This document shows, in pieces, positions 36,667 to 46,022 of a stretch of 62,446 nt of DNA. A program made the translations under genes and the position numbers. The notes below the pieces were generated by a model. That model did no database searches. It was not told the DNA's origin and worked only from the letters and a program-made list of their open reading frames with translations. Origin of the DNA: Xanthobacteraceae bacterium (lineage in GTDB: Bacteria > Pseudomonadota > Alphaproteobacteria > Rhizobiales > Xanthobacteraceae). Every line of letters begins with the position of its first letter. The stretch's first letter is position 1. The stretch is from contig JASHOR010000021.1 of assembly GCA_030041005.1 (NCBI GenBank), positions 1 to 62,446 of the forward strand, written 5' to 3'.

Positions 36667-38222
36667 GGCTTTTTGCTCCGCGTGGCGGAGTCGTAGGCAC
36701 TCACGGCCAAGGTCGCCAGAGCCTCGGCTTCGATCAGTCGGTCGGCACGATCGCTCAGGCGCCGCACGCGCACTTGGCCTTTCTTCGATTTATCGGCGCC
36801 GGCGAAGACGACATAAGGAATCTGGTGTGTAGCCGCGTAATTCAGCGCGTTTTGCGCGTCGCGCTGCGAGGAGTCGAGTTCGACCGACCACCCGGCCTCG
36901 CGCAGGATGGCAGCGGCGCGAATGGCTTCCTCGTGTCGGTTCTTTTCACCGACGACGAGCGCTCGCTGCGCGGACATCGCGATCCGACTAGCCGCATGCC
37001 CCGACTGCAGTGCGAGCAGAAGCCGGTCGAGCCCGATTCCGAAGCCCACTGCCGGAATTGACGCGCCGGCACCGAGGCCCTCCAGCAGGTTGTCATAGCG
37101 GCCGCCGCCACAGACGTGCCCGATCTGCGTCGAGCCGCTGGCAAAGATCTCGAACAAAAAGCCAGTGTAATATTCCAGGCCCCGGCGCAAGCCGACGTTG
37201 AATTGCAGGACGACCGGGCGTTGCCTGTACGCTTCCACGTAGCGCAGGCGCGTAGCGCAGCGCTCCAGCACCGGTTCGACGGAAGCGATGCGAAAGCTGC
37301 GGAAATGTTCGCGGATGGCCTTGAAGGCGGCCTCCGGCGGGGCGCGGATGTTCAAAAGCGCAATAACGCCTTCTATCAGTTCGGCGGAAATCGGCTCCGC
37401 CTGTTGCGCAGTGCGGGTCGCCAGTCGTTCGACGATTTCTTCCGGCATTCTTCCGCCGACATGGCGGACGTCGGCGAGCGCGAGCACTTCTCGGATTAAC
37501 AGCTCTGCTTTGCCGGGCTCCACCGTCGACAGCAGTGAGGCCAGTTCGCCGTACTCGTTGGCCGCCTCTGGAACGGCTGCCCGCGGCGGAAAGGCCGTGG
37601 CGACGGCGCGGAAGCCCTTGTGTTGGCGCAGCGTGATGCGGCGTATTCGCGTCCTCGAGCGCTCGCTGATCGGGAGCTGATCGATAAATGCGTTCCGGAC
37701 CTCGACGTCGCCGATTTCGACCTGCTTGTCGGTGAGGCCGGTGGCATCCAAGGTGTCGAGCGCCGCCGCGAGAATCTCGGCATCCGCCGCTTCCGCGCTT
37801 CGGGCCCCGATGAATTCTGCTCCGGCCTGATAGAACTGCCGGTATCCGCCGACCGTGGCCGATTCATAGGTGAACGCCGGCCCGAAATAGGATAGACGCG
37901 CCTCCTGTTTCGCCGCCGCGTCACCCCTCTCCCCGGCGGTTTGCAACTGCCGCAGATAGGCGCGACAAACCGGGATTGTCAGCTCGGGCCGCAGACAGAC
38001 TTCCCGTCCCCCAGGGTCGGGAAAGATATACATCCGGCGCCGGATTTCCTCGCCCGAGCGGTTGAGGAAGGGCGATGAATCTTCCAGAATCGGCGGGTCG
38101 ATCGCCGCGTACCCGTAGCGTCTGAGCGTCGCCTCGATCGCGTCGCGAGCCGCCTGCAATGCGACAGCGTCTTCTCCAGCGTAATCGCGCGTGCCGGCAA
38201 TATTCGCTTGTGGCGCCTGCAT
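36663..38222 (-). CDS. hisZ: ATP phosphoribosyltransferase regulatory subunit HisZ, with HisRS-like anticodon domain
   Basis: 519 residues from ATG 38222 (ATG 38255 is an alternative). The body is a HisRS catalytic-core paralogue: CLRPELTIPVCRAYL (motif 2 area), LRRGLEYYTGFLFE, CGGGRYDNLLEG and VGFGIGLDRLLLAL (motif 3). HisZ proteins are usually about 380-390 residues. This one continues with an anticodon-binding-like domain (RALVVGEKNRHEEAIRAAAI, then YVVFAGADKSKKGQVRVRRL). It retains more HisRS-like features than typical HisZ. It is upstream of and overlaps hisG, which supports the HisZ role over a second synthetase. Confidence 0.82.
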   Translation of the reverse strand: MQAPQANIAGTRDYAGEDAVALQAARDAIEATLRRYGYAAIDPPILEDSSPFLNRSGEEIRRRMYIFPDPGGREVCLRPELTIPVCRAYLRQLQTAGERGDAAAKQEARLSYFGPAFTYESATVGGYRQFYQAGAEFIGARSAEAADAEILAAALDTLDATGLTDKQVEIGDVEVRNAFIDQLPISERSRTRIRRITLRQHKGFRAVATAFPPRAAVPEAANEYGELASLLSTVEPGKAELLIREVLALADVRHVGGRMPEEIVERLATRTAQQAEPISAELIEGVIALLNIRAPPEAAFKAIREHFRSFRIASVEPVLERCATRLRYVEAYRQRPVVLQFNVGLRRGLEYYTGFLFEIFASGSTQIGHVCGGGRYDNLLEGLGAGASIPAVGFGIGLDRLLLALQSGHAASRIAMSAQRALVVGEKNRHEEAIRAAAILREAGWSVELDSSQRDAQNALNYAATHQIPYVVFAGADKSKKGQVRVRRLSDRADRLIEAEALATLAVSAYDSATRSKKP

Positions 38223-38582
38223 AACCTGAACCTGTAGCGCTGTAGCCGCTTCCATACACGGAGCCGACGGTCGGCTTTGGCGTCTGCATATACCTAATAT
38301 CCCCGCCAAATCCAGCGGCGGCGGCGTTCAACAGCCACTTTCCTCGGTCATCGATAATGCCTCGTACCTTCCGTTCGGGCTGGCGCCGGGCCCGCTGCGT
38401 TGCGTGGCACGGCAAAGGCGACTGGATGATGACAGCCGGCTGGAGCCCCGCCCTCCGCACTCGCCCCGGAGAGAGCCCCGGCATGCTCACAAGGCGTTGA
38501 TGGTCGCACGACGAACAGACCGGAGCGAAGTTGAAGCGTCGGTTGCCCGCACGCCACGATCGGTGCGTGAGAAGGACCTTCG
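38223..38582. promoter_or_regulatory. divergent intergenic region hisZ / DUF1275 gene
   Basis: A 360-base stretch without a convincing gene. It must hold the promoters of the his operon (left) and of the DUF1275 gene (right). I see no clear operator, T-box or leader peptide. Confidence 0.4.
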
Positions 38583-39230
38583 ATGAACGCCGCAATCAAT
38601 CTCGGACGAACCGTGTTGCTGTGCCTGATCGGCGGCTCGGCCGACGCAATCGCCTACGTGCGATATGGCACGTTCGTGGGAGCAATGAGCGGCAACACCG
38701 TATTGCTCGGCGTTAGCCTCATTCAGGAGCGGTACGACAGCACATTCTATCACGCATGCATCATCGCCGTCTTCCTCGTTGCCGTGATCGTGACGCGATT
38801 AGCGCTGGATTACCGCGTCCCGGTCCTTGTTCCTCTGTTTCTCACCGCTGCTTTGCTGGGCGGCAGCGAATTGTTCCCGGACAAGTGGACCGCGGTCTTG
38901 AGCGCAGGCGCGCTCGGCATGGAGAATGCCGCTGTGTGGAAAATCGGCGGCATCGCGGTCTATACCGTCTTCATCACCGGCGATCTGTTCCGGCTGGGCT
39001 CCGCCATTCCGGAGCCCCGGCAACCGGAACAGAAAATTCAGCTAAAACTCCTCACCACGGCCTGGATCGCCTATGCAGGGGGCGCGGTTCTTGGCGCGGC
39101 CATGCTGTACCTGATCAGTCATCCGATGACAGTCCCGGCCGCTCTCGCCGTTGTTGCCGCGATCGTGGAAAGCGCCGTCCACCGACGGCGCCCGGCACAG
39201 AGCCAAGGTGCAGCCAAACGGGAACGGTGA
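38583..39230 (+). CDS. DUF1275 (YoaK) family membrane protein
   Basis: A 215-residue polytopic protein of about six helices. The N-terminal hallmark is LCLIGGSADAIAYVRYGTFV followed by GAMSGNTVLLGV, and in the middle GALGMENAAVWKIGG and a TVFITGDLFRLG loop, all typical of DUF1275. Function unknown. AAGGACC precedes ATG 38583. It is divergent from the his operon. Confidence 0.9.
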   Translation: MNAAINLGRTVLLCLIGGSADAIAYVRYGTFVGAMSGNTVLLGVSLIQERYDSTFYHACIIAVFLVAVIVTRLALDYRVPVLVPLFLTAALLGGSELFPDKWTAVLSAGALGMENAAVWKIGGIAVYTVFITGDLFRLGSAIPEPRQPEQKIQLKLLTTAWIAYAGGAVLGAAMLYLISHPMTVPAALAVVAAIVESAVHRRRPAQSQGAAKRER

Positions 39231-39383
39231 TGGCAACCAACCCAGGCCGGCTGTCAAATGCCGTCGGGCAAGCGCCCCCCAAAGTTGCCGTTCGCCGGGT
39301 TTTTCCAACCGGAATAGAGGTCTAAACTGCATCATCCGATCCCGGTCGGAATCCGGGCCGACCAACAAGCGAAGGGCGCCGTC

Positions 39384-39767
39384 ATGGCCGACGCAGAAAA
39401 AAAAGAGCGAACTTATAACGACGAAGAAATTCAACAGCGCCTCAAGCGCGAGTTGCCGCACTGGTCTCTCGATAACGGTTCGATACGGCGCAAGTATCGC
39501 ACCCACGGCTGGAAGGGGACGCTGATGGTCATCAACGCCGTCGGCCATTTAGCCGAGGCGGCATGGCACCATCCGGACATCGCCGCGTCTTACGCGTGGG
39601 TCGAGGTGCGGTTGCAGAACCACGCCGCGAAAGGCATTACCGACAAGGATTTCCAGTTGGCAAAGAAGATCGAAGAGGTGGTGCACTGGCAGCCGGCGAA
39701 GGAAGGCGGCGCGCTCGAAGGCCCTCCGGCCAACGATGAGCGTTTCGCCTACATCAAATACGATTGA
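39384..39767 (+). CDS. phhB: pterin-4a-carbinolamine dehydratase
   Basis: A 127-residue PCD/DCoH protein, slightly longer than the usual 95-110. The first 20 residues are polar. The signature is EAAWHHPDIAASYAWVEVRL followed by NHAAKGITDKDF, with the HH pair and downstream His and Asp of the active site. It regenerates tetrahydrobiopterin after aromatic amino acid hydroxylation, yet no hydroxylase is in the window. Confidence 0.9.
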   Translation: MADAEKKERTYNDEEIQQRLKRELPHWSLDNGSIRRKYRTHGWKGTLMVINAVGHLAEAAWHHPDIAASYAWVEVRLQNHAAKGITDKDFQLAKKIEEVVHWQPAKEGGALEGPPANDERFAYIKYD

Positions 39768-39809
39768 GTTGCGGCTGGACCGGCCGCGGCCTGCAGGTGG
39801 TCCCGCGGT

Positions 39810-40157
39810 TTATCGCAGCCGATAAAGTGCGTGCCGGCGGTTGCGGGTGAATGGACGCACGTGCGTCGGCCAGCGACCCACCTCCACCGCCTTCGCCCAT
39901 TCCCGACTCACCAGCACCTCCGGCCGGTCGATCTCATAGAGCGCGCTGTAGCGCGGGCCGTCGTGCTGGACACGCCTTACCTCGCCGCCGATCGAGACGG
40001 CGAACGGCTCACCCTCGACGCGCGAGACCGCCTGCACGCCCGGCACCTTGAGCAGATTGGGCACGTGCTCCTTGTCGTAGACCTCGTTGAACAAAGCCTC
40101 CTTGTCGGGGTCGACGTCCATGGAGACGACGAACAGATATTTGGCTGTGATCGGCAT
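39810..40157 (-). CDS. small ferredoxin-like-fold protein, EthD/Dabb type
   Basis: A 115-residue protein. The opening KYLFVVSMDVDPDKEALFNE and YDKEHVPNLLKVPGVQAVSR read as the first beta-strand, helix and strand of an alpha/beta-barrel dimer (EthD-like). The upstream part of the open frame to 40520 is arginine-rich and not protein-like, so I start at ATG 40157. It stops 42 bases after the dehydratase gene on the other strand. Role unknown. Confidence 0.7.
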   Translation of the reverse strand: MPITAKYLFVVSMDVDPDKEALFNEVYDKEHVPNLLKVPGVQAVSRVEGEPFAVSIGGEVRRVQHDGPRYSALYEIDRPEVLVSREWAKAVEVGRWPTHVRPFTRNRRHALYRLR

Positions 40158-40368
40158 CGCGCCCTCATCGCTGCAGTCCCGCGGCCGGCATCGACGGTGT
40201 TCAACCGGCCGGCAGCTCCAATATCCTGCGAAAATACACGACCCACTCCGTTTCGGAAAAGACCCACATCCGCTGCGGCGCCTGCAAAAACGCGCAGCGC
40301 CCGCGGGGTCTGACCGGCACTTTTGTGGTTTTCTCTGCGCTCGAACCGCGCTGCGCGCCGCAGACACG

Positions 40369-41433
40369 TCAGTCGATACGCGCCACCACCGCGAGCCGCG
40401 TGATCTCGTGATCCTCGTAGGCCTCAAGGAACTTCTTATAGTCCTTGAACGAGACACAGCCGTTCGACTGTCCGTTAGGGCCGAGCATGTAGGTATGGGC
40501 GAGCAGTCCCCTGCGCCCAAATACCTTTGACTCGTCCTCAGGCAGCAGCCGCAACGCCTGGACGCCGTGGAACAGCCCCTGCCGCAGCGCCAGATCGTAG
40601 ATGTCCGGCGGCGTCACGCCGCGATCCCTTACCGCGGCGCTGCTCGGATCATCGAGCCGCGAGCCGAGGCCCGAATGCGCTTCGAGCGTAGTGCCATCCG
40701 GCAGATAGACCGTGTGCGAGGAAATGTCGTAAACGGCGGTCTGCCGGTCGTAGAGCGGAGCGGCGACGTTGGCGCCGTCGTTGGCGACGCCGCCGTCTGT
40801 CGTCGCATAAGCAAGCGCGACCTTGGCTGGCGAAGGCCCATACAGCATTTCGAAGATCGAAGCCCGAGACCTGCCGAAGATGCGCTCGAACAGGCTCGGC
40901 TGCTCGCTCGGCCGGTCGGCCGACGCCGCCTGCAACTCGAGGTCGGGTGGGGGGCGCACTCCTAGGCGGCGCGACCGCCACGGCAAAATACGAAGCGCAG
41001 CTCCAGGCTCTCTGCGCGCAAGCTGGCGGCCCAGCGGCACCGACGCGAGCTGCGGCGCGGCGACCGATGGAGACGTCGTCTGCTCTTCCGCCGCGAACGA
41101 ATCATCCCCCAGGAATGCTCCCGGCGGGAACGCGGCGGCAAAGCGTGAATCAAAGGAAACGGCCGCGATCGCGGAATCAGTCAGCGCCGGCGGCTGAGCG
41201 GTCTCGAGCCTGTCCGCTCGACCAGCGGGAAAATCGAGCTTGTCGCCGCGATCGGCCAGCGCGAACTCGACCGCTGCGGTCCCGCCGGGGTTGGCGCAAA
41301 AAGTGTAAGCGCACGAGGCAACAACGCATGCCAGCGCGACGCCGGCGAAAAGCCGCTGCGGGCGTACATCCGGCGGCAGACGCACTTCATCGTATGCCGC
41401 TGAGTCATAAGGCCACGCGGTGCCGACCGTCAT
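40369..41433 (-). CDS. DUF2778 (Tlde1-like L,D-transpeptidase) protein, paralogue 1
   Basis: 354 residues. A membrane helix near residues 30-47 (LFAGVALACVVASCAYTFC) is followed by a variable alanine/proline-rich linker, so the rest should be periplasmic. The C-terminal 120 residues are DUF2778: TVYLPDGTTLEAHSGLG, GLFHGVQALRLLP and AHTYMLGPNGQSNGCVSF. The last carries the His ... GC pattern of L,D-transpeptidases. Tlde1 effectors of this family act on peptidoglycan tetrapeptides. No secretion-system gene is near, so a housekeeping cell-wall role is likelier. A close paralogue lies at 59350. Confidence 0.82.
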   Translation of the reverse strand: MTVGTAWPYDSAAYDEVRLPPDVRPQRLFAGVALACVVASCAYTFCANPGGTAAVEFALADRGDKLDFPAGRADRLETAQPPALTDSAIAAVSFDSRFAAAFPPGAFLGDDSFAAEEQTTSPSVAAPQLASVPLGRQLARREPGAALRILPWRSRRLGVRPPPDLELQAASADRPSEQPSLFERIFGRSRASIFEMLYGPSPAKVALAYATTDGGVANDGANVAAPLYDRQTAVYDISSHTVYLPDGTTLEAHSGLGSRLDDPSSAAVRDRGVTPPDIYDLALRQGLFHGVQALRLLPEDESKVFGRRGLLAHTYMLGPNGQSNGCVSFKDYKKFLEAYEDHEITRLAVVARID

Positions 41434-41858
41434 TCCCCCGCCATCCACGCTGATGCCACTTGCTTCCCACAAACAAAGGCAACGCCCCCACGTTGGTGGC
41501 CGTAGTCCCGAAAAAGGTGTGGCGCGTCCCCGATCCCCCGAAGGATCGTCTTAGTGGTGACGAACCATTGCGGCAGCTTTTTGATCAATTTGTTAACCAT
41601 AGGCGTTAGGATTTCGTTAAAGGTCCGATGAAGGCACGGGGCGGGACCGACCGGGTGCATGCGCAAGCCCGCCCCTGCTACGGCCTCTTTTTCCCTGAAA
41701 TTGCTCAGTTTTCCGCGATTTGTCGCACTGCAGCAAAATCGGCGAAAAGGGGGTAACAGCCGTCAGGGCGTTGGCCAGGCGTATCCTGGCCGCCCGCAGC
41801 CGGACGGCACCATTCGTTAACGGAACGGCTCGGCCCGCGGCGCTGAGGCCAGCCCCTG
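41434..41858. other. 425-base intergenic stretch with one hairpin
   Basis: No convincing gene. Around 41570-41620 it is AT-richer (GTTAACCATAGGCGTTAGG, then TTTCGTTAAAGG) and probably includes the promoter of the DUF2778 gene. A perfect hairpin GGCCAGG-CGTAT-CCTGGCC sits at 41773-41791, just past the end of the iron-sulfur gene, and may end that operon. Confidence 0.45.
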
Positions 41859-42194
41859 CTAGCGACCGAAACGTTCGCTCGGCGGCGCGATCTCCGTCAC
41901 CAGATCGCGCACAATCGGTTTGTTGGGTAGCGGGGTCAGGGTCATTTCACGCTCTTCCAGACGAGCGGTGCAGGCATAGACGGTCTCGCCGTCGAGCTGG
42001 ATCATGCACTCTTTGCAAGCATTGGCGTTGATGCAGGAAAATCGGACGGCGAGTGTTGGATCCTTGTGGATGCGCACCCAGCGCAACCCGTCAAGTACCG
42101 ATTGGCCCTTTTCGAACGGCACGTCAAAGTTCTCCCACCAACCGGTATTTCGCGCTGCGCCGCGCCAGACTTTCAGATTAGCAATCCTGCTCAT
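41859..42194 (-). CDS. FrdB/SdhB-like [2Fe-2S] subunit, N-terminal domain only
   Basis: A 111-residue ferredoxin-type protein matching just the first domain of succinate dehydrogenase/fumarate reductase iron-sulfur subunits. The cluster cysteines are in SCINANACKEC and TVYACTA; the spacing is Cx5Cx2Cx11C instead of the usual Cx4Cx2Cx11C. The second domain with the [4Fe-4S] and [3Fe-4S] clusters is absent. ATG 42194 overlaps the stop of the flavoprotein gene by 4 nt, so the two form a short oxidoreductase that lacks a membrane anchor gene. Confidence 0.82.
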   Translation of the reverse strand: MSRIANLKVWRGAARNTGWWENFDVPFEKGQSVLDGLRWVRIHKDPTLAVRFSCINANACKECMIQLDGETVYACTARLEEREMTLTPLPNKPIVRDLVTEIAPPSERFGR

Positions 42195-43891
42195 GACCTC
42201 GAAGACTCGGTTGGGGACCCTGATATTCGCAACTCTCCCTCGTCCAGCCCGATCCGCTGATGCCGCTGCCATTCCAGACGCGCCTGTGGAAAATCTTCGC
42301 GCTGATGCGCGCCGCGGCTCTCGCGGCGATCGAGCGCCGCTTGCGCGATCGCGCGCGCAACGACGAGCATGTTGCGCAGATCGAACCATTCAAGGCGCTG
42401 CGAATCGAACGCTGTTGCCCCCGGCCCGGGCGGCAATTCGCCAAGCTCAGCCTGGAGCGCGCCGATGTCATCGAGTGCGCGACTGAGTCTGGCGCCGGTG
42501 CGGATCGGCCCGACATTGTCGGACATTGTTGTTTGCAGACGCGAAATCATTGCCGCGGTGTTGACCGGTTTGCGGCTGTCGCCGCTCGCGCTCACCAGAC
42601 CGGTCGCCGCACGGGTGATGCGGGCGGAAAGCTGCGGACGGGGCGTACGCCGGCAACGCGCGGCGACGCTCCCGCCGGCGCGGCGGCCGAACACGAAGGC
42701 TTCGGTCAACGCATTGCCAGACAAGCGGTTGGCACCGTTGGCGCCGCCGACCATTTCGCCAGCGACATAAAGGCCGGCCACACCCGTGCCCATGGTGGCA
42801 TCGGCCTTCACTCCACCCATGTGATAATGCGCGATCGGCGCGACTTCGACCGGCATGCGGGTGAGGTCGATATCGTTGGCGGCAAGCCTATCGATGACCG
42901 GCCCGAACGCAGCGCGCAAGTCCGCAGCACTGCAATGCTGGAACGACAGATAGGCGCCGCCGTGCGGCGAGCCACGCCCCGCCTCGACTTCCTTGAGGAT
43001 CGCGTAGGTCGCGAGGTCGCGCGTGAGCACGTATTTGCCGTCCTCGTCCGAGCCATAGGCCGAGGTGAACTCCTCCATCCGGCCGTTGAGCAGCCGACCG
43101 CCCAGTTTGTAACGGAACGGATCCCACATGATCGGATCCATCCCGATCAGCCGCGGCGCCAGGTGCCCGATGGGAAAGAACTGCACGAATTCCATGTCGA
43201 TCAGAGAAGCGCCGGCGCGAAGCGCCAGCGCATAACCGTCGCCGCCCATGTTGGCCGAAGCGCTGTTGCGTCGGTACAGCCGCGTCAGCCCCCCGCTCGC
43301 GAGCACCGTCGCTTTGGCGGTGATCGTGACCGGCGCGGCGGAGGGCACATGATAGCCGACGGCACCGCTTGCTTCGCCATCATCGACGATCAAATCGACG
43401 ATGCAGAGGTCGCCAGCCTTGCGGATATTTCTCTGGTGACGCGCGATTTCGCCGCGCAGCGTCTTCGAGACCGCGGGCCCGGTATTGATGAAATCGACGT
43501 AGACGCAGCGCGGCCGGTCGTGGCCGGGCGCGGTTGTCGCGGTGATATGACCATCCTTGCGCGCCCAGCCGACGCCCCAACGGTCAAGCTCGCGGATGCA
43601 TTCAGGCGCGTCCTCGCAAAGCAGACGGGCCAGCGTCTCTTCGCACAACCCGCGGCCGGCGGCGACGGTGTCTTCGTAATGGTGGCGAGGATCGTCCGGC
43701 ACCTCTTCGTCGAGCGCAGCGGCGACCGTCATCTGTGCCATCACCGTGGCGCCGCCTCGGCCAATCAGGCTGCGATCCACCAGCATCACCTGCGCCCCGC
43801 CGCGCGCCGCCTCGATGGCCGCGTACATGCCGGCAGCGCCGGAGCCGATGACCAGCACGTCGGTCTGTATCGTTGCCGGTTCAGGGATCAT
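42191..43891 (-). CDS. FAD-dependent oxidoreductase, FrdA/SdhA type
   Basis: A 566-residue flavoprotein. FAD motif VLVIGSGAAGMYAAIEAARG (about 12-31), then DRSLIGRGGATVMAQ; the capping domain carries EFVQFFPIGHL; the C-terminal FAD site is GLYVAGEMVGGANGANRL. The layout matches succinate dehydrogenase, fumarate reductase, aspartate oxidase and adenylylsulfate reductase alpha subunits. Together with the small [2Fe-2S] protein it should oxidise or reduce a small acid. The MFS transporter upstream may bring in that substrate. Confidence 0.87.
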   Translation of the reverse strand: MIPEPATIQTDVLVIGSGAAGMYAAIEAARGGAQVMLVDRSLIGRGGATVMAQMTVAAALDEEVPDDPRHHYEDTVAAGRGLCEETLARLLCEDAPECIRELDRWGVGWARKDGHITATTAPGHDRPRCVYVDFINTGPAVSKTLRGEIARHQRNIRKAGDLCIVDLIVDDGEASGAVGYHVPSAAPVTITAKATVLASGGLTRLYRRNSASANMGGDGYALALRAGASLIDMEFVQFFPIGHLAPRLIGMDPIMWDPFRYKLGGRLLNGRMEEFTSAYGSDEDGKYVLTRDLATYAILKEVEAGRGSPHGGAYLSFQHCSAADLRAAFGPVIDRLAANDIDLTRMPVEVAPIAHYHMGGVKADATMGTGVAGLYVAGEMVGGANGANRLSGNALTEAFVFGRRAGGSVAARCRRTPRPQLSARITRAATGLVSASGDSRKPVNTAAMISRLQTTMSDNVGPIRTGARLSRALDDIGALQAELGELPPGPGATAFDSQRLEWFDLRNMLVVARAIAQAALDRRESRGAHQREDFPQARLEWQRHQRIGLDEGELRISGSPTESSRS

Positions 43892-44005
43892 GATCGGAAA
43901 ATAGAGGGCCGCCCGTCTGCGCGAAAGCACGGACTTGCTGGAACGGGATCGCGCCCGACTGCGTCGACCGGTTTTCCGCATGCACTGGGTAGAGAGCTTT
44001 CCACG

Positions 44006-45358
44006 CTAAGCGGGCAGCGGCAGCCCCTTGGTCTCGGGCAGGAACGGGGCGACCACGAAGCCCAGAATATAGATAAGGGCAAAGATCATCGCAGTGCGGC
44101 TGAAGCCGCCGAACTGCACGATCAACGCGCCAGCGAACAGCGGCCCGAGAAATGCGACGAAGCGCGGCGCGTTGAACGCAAAGGCGGTGCCCGTCGCACG
44201 CGAGCGGGTCGGATAGAGTTCCGGTAGCCAGACCGGCATCCAGGAATAGATGCCGAGCGTGAAGAAGCCGTTCACCAGTGCGACGAAAAGCAATAGGGTC
44301 AGATCCTGCGTCCACAGATAGAGCACCGGCGTCATCACGAACGCCGCGGCAAAATAGACCATGACGGTCGGCTTGCGGCCGAAGCTATCGGCAAAAAAGC
44401 CGAGCGCAACGTAGCCCAGAATGCCGCCGAGATTGTAGGCCATGCCGGCGTAGCTCACCCATTGCTGAGCCGGCAGGTGCGCCTTGGCGGCAAGCCCGGC
44501 GATATAGGGCGAGACCCAAGACGAGATGCCCCACCAGGCAAGCGTGGTCGAAAACGACAGCAGAAAAACCAGGATCGTGCGCCGACGGATTTCCGGATCG
44601 GCGAACAGATCTGAGACGGTGAAGCGGGTCAGCGCCTGTTCGTCGGCCGAGAGCGTGGCGCCGCTGCGCTTGCGCGTTTGCGCTTCCTGGCGCCGCGCGG
44701 CGCTCTGCCGCCATGCCTCCGGTTCGTCGATCGATACCCTGATCCACAACACCAGAAACGCGGGCAGAATGCCGACGAGGAACATGTAACGCCAAGCGTG
44801 CGGCCCTAAATCGCTGATGAACAGCCACAGGAAGGAGGCGAGGAAGAAGCCAATGCCAAACCCGGATTGCATCAGGCTTGCGCCCCTGCCGCGCGCGTCC
44901 TTGGGCCAAAGCTCGGCCATCATTGAGGAACCGGTCGCCCACTCCGAACCGATCGCGATGCCAACCAAAAAGCGCAGCAGCGCAAACGACAGCCAGTTGA
45001 ACGACAGCGCGGTCAATCCGGTCAGCAATGCATAGGCGAGGATGGCGTAGACCATCGTCCGCTTGCGGCCGATGTAATCGGCGAGAATGCCACCGCACAA
45101 TCCGCCGAGACCCCAGCCAAGGAGCGTGATTGCCACCACCGTTCCGATATAGGCCGGGATGTGCGAATATTGGGACGGCACCAGCAGTTGGTGCATGGCC
45201 GGGCCAACAGTGAGGAACAGCGCGTAGGTTTCGAACCCGTCGAAGAGCCAGCCGAGATTGGCCGCAATCAGGGTGCGCCACTGGCTCGACGTGAGTGCGC
45301 GGTACCAAGGCAATGCGCTTGCGGCAATGTCTGTCACTTTATCCCCCCTCGCCGCCAT
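44006..45358 (-). CDS. MFS transporter, metabolite:H+ symporter type
   Basis: A 450-residue transporter of twelve predicted helices. The N-terminal half reads FDGFETYALFL, LGGLCGGILADYIGRKRTM (the MFS loop 2-3 motif) and FLVGIAIGSEWATGSSMMAE. A long cytoplasmic loop follows helix 6 (about 205-250), rich in arginine and alanine. The overall signature suits organic-acid or aromatic-acid symporters. Upstream of the flavoprotein pair by 114 bases and on the same strand. Confidence 0.88.
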   Translation of the reverse strand: MAARGDKVTDIAASALPWYRALTSSQWRTLIAANLGWLFDGFETYALFLTVGPAMHQLLVPSQYSHIPAYIGTVVAITLLGWGLGGLCGGILADYIGRKRTMVYAILAYALLTGLTALSFNWLSFALLRFLVGIAIGSEWATGSSMMAELWPKDARGRGASLMQSGFGIGFFLASFLWLFISDLGPHAWRYMFLVGILPAFLVLWIRVSIDEPEAWRQSAARRQEAQTRKRSGATLSADEQALTRFTVSDLFADPEIRRRTILVFLLSFSTTLAWWGISSWVSPYIAGLAAKAHLPAQQWVSYAGMAYNLGGILGYVALGFFADSFGRKPTVMVYFAAAFVMTPVLYLWTQDLTLLLFVALVNGFFTLGIYSWMPVWLPELYPTRSRATGTAFAFNAPRFVAFLGPLFAGALIVQFGGFSRTAMIFALIYILGFVVAPFLPETKGLPLPA

Positions 45359-45459
45359 GCCAAAACATGCAGCGTCTTTAATTTCACGGATGGTCGCATC
45401 TTACGGACGCCGGGGCCCGGCGTCTTTTTTCAACGTTCTAGCGGAAGCGGGGCGTCCCG

Positions 45460-45921
45460 TCATGCCGCGGGCCCAGCGGGCGCGGCAAAGGCGGCGGCGA
45501 GCCGCGCGGCGAATTGTCGTTCCATCTCCTTGGCCTTGGCGCGCAGGACCGGCTGGCCGAGACCGCCGAGCTTTCCGGTCAAGGCGGCGTCGACATCGTA
45601 ATCGATCCTGGTCTCCTCCCCCAGTTCGGTGAGCCGCGTCAACGACGTCGCTGTTAGTCGTCCGACGATGCCGAGCGGCGTGCCTTCGACCTTGGCTTCG
45701 ATCTCGCGCGGCGCTTCAGCGCGCACGACCTGGACCGTAACCTTGAACTTGAAATTCATGTAGGCGACCTTGGTCGCGAACACCGCTGAAAAGGTGTCGG
45801 GTGCGATCTCCTGCAGATCCTGTACGCCATCGACGCAGGAGGCAAAGAAGCGCGCATCACGCACCGCCCCGTAGACGCGCTCGCGCGGCGCCTTCACAGT
45901 CAGTTCTCCGGCAAACTTCAT
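45460..45921 (-). CDS. CoxG-like SRPBCC family protein
   Basis: A 153-residue protein of the CoxG (CO dehydrogenase accessory G) type of the START/SRPBCC fold. It begins MKFAGELTVKAPRERVYGAV, has DARFFASCVDGVQDL, and ends with a helix KEMERQFAARLAAAFA. Family members bind lipids or help assemble or anchor molybdenum hydroxylases. No coxSML genes are here. ATG 45921 fits the family start better than ATG 45936. Confidence 0.85.
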   Translation of the reverse strand: MKFAGELTVKAPRERVYGAVRDARFFASCVDGVQDLQEIAPDTFSAVFATKVAYMNFKFKVTVQVVRAEAPREIEAKVEGTPLGIVGRLTATSLTRLTELGEETRIDYDVDAALTGKLGGLGQPVLRAKAKEMERQFAARLAAAFAAPAGPAA

Positions 45922-46022
45922 CGCAGCGATTTCCAAGCCTCAGCGCCGGGCGGGCCGGCGATTCATGAAAGCTAGAGGCCTTATGAGGAGCCAGGTCAAT
46001 CCTGCCATGAGGATCGCTCGCC

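Noticed and set aside
36663-38222. Second histidyl-tRNA synthetase
   Set aside because: HisRS-like motifs are kept, but the gene overlaps hisG and a complete hisS is close by, so HisZ is the better call.
41430-41666. 78-residue minus-strand frame upstream of the DUF2778 gene
   Set aside because: No family resemblance and no ribosome-binding site; it overlaps the probable promoter.
42260-44227. 655-residue open frame opposite the flavoprotein gene
   Set aside because: It is arginine/alanine-rich with no domain pattern and mirrors the FrdA-like gene. It arises from GC-rich codon use on the other strand.
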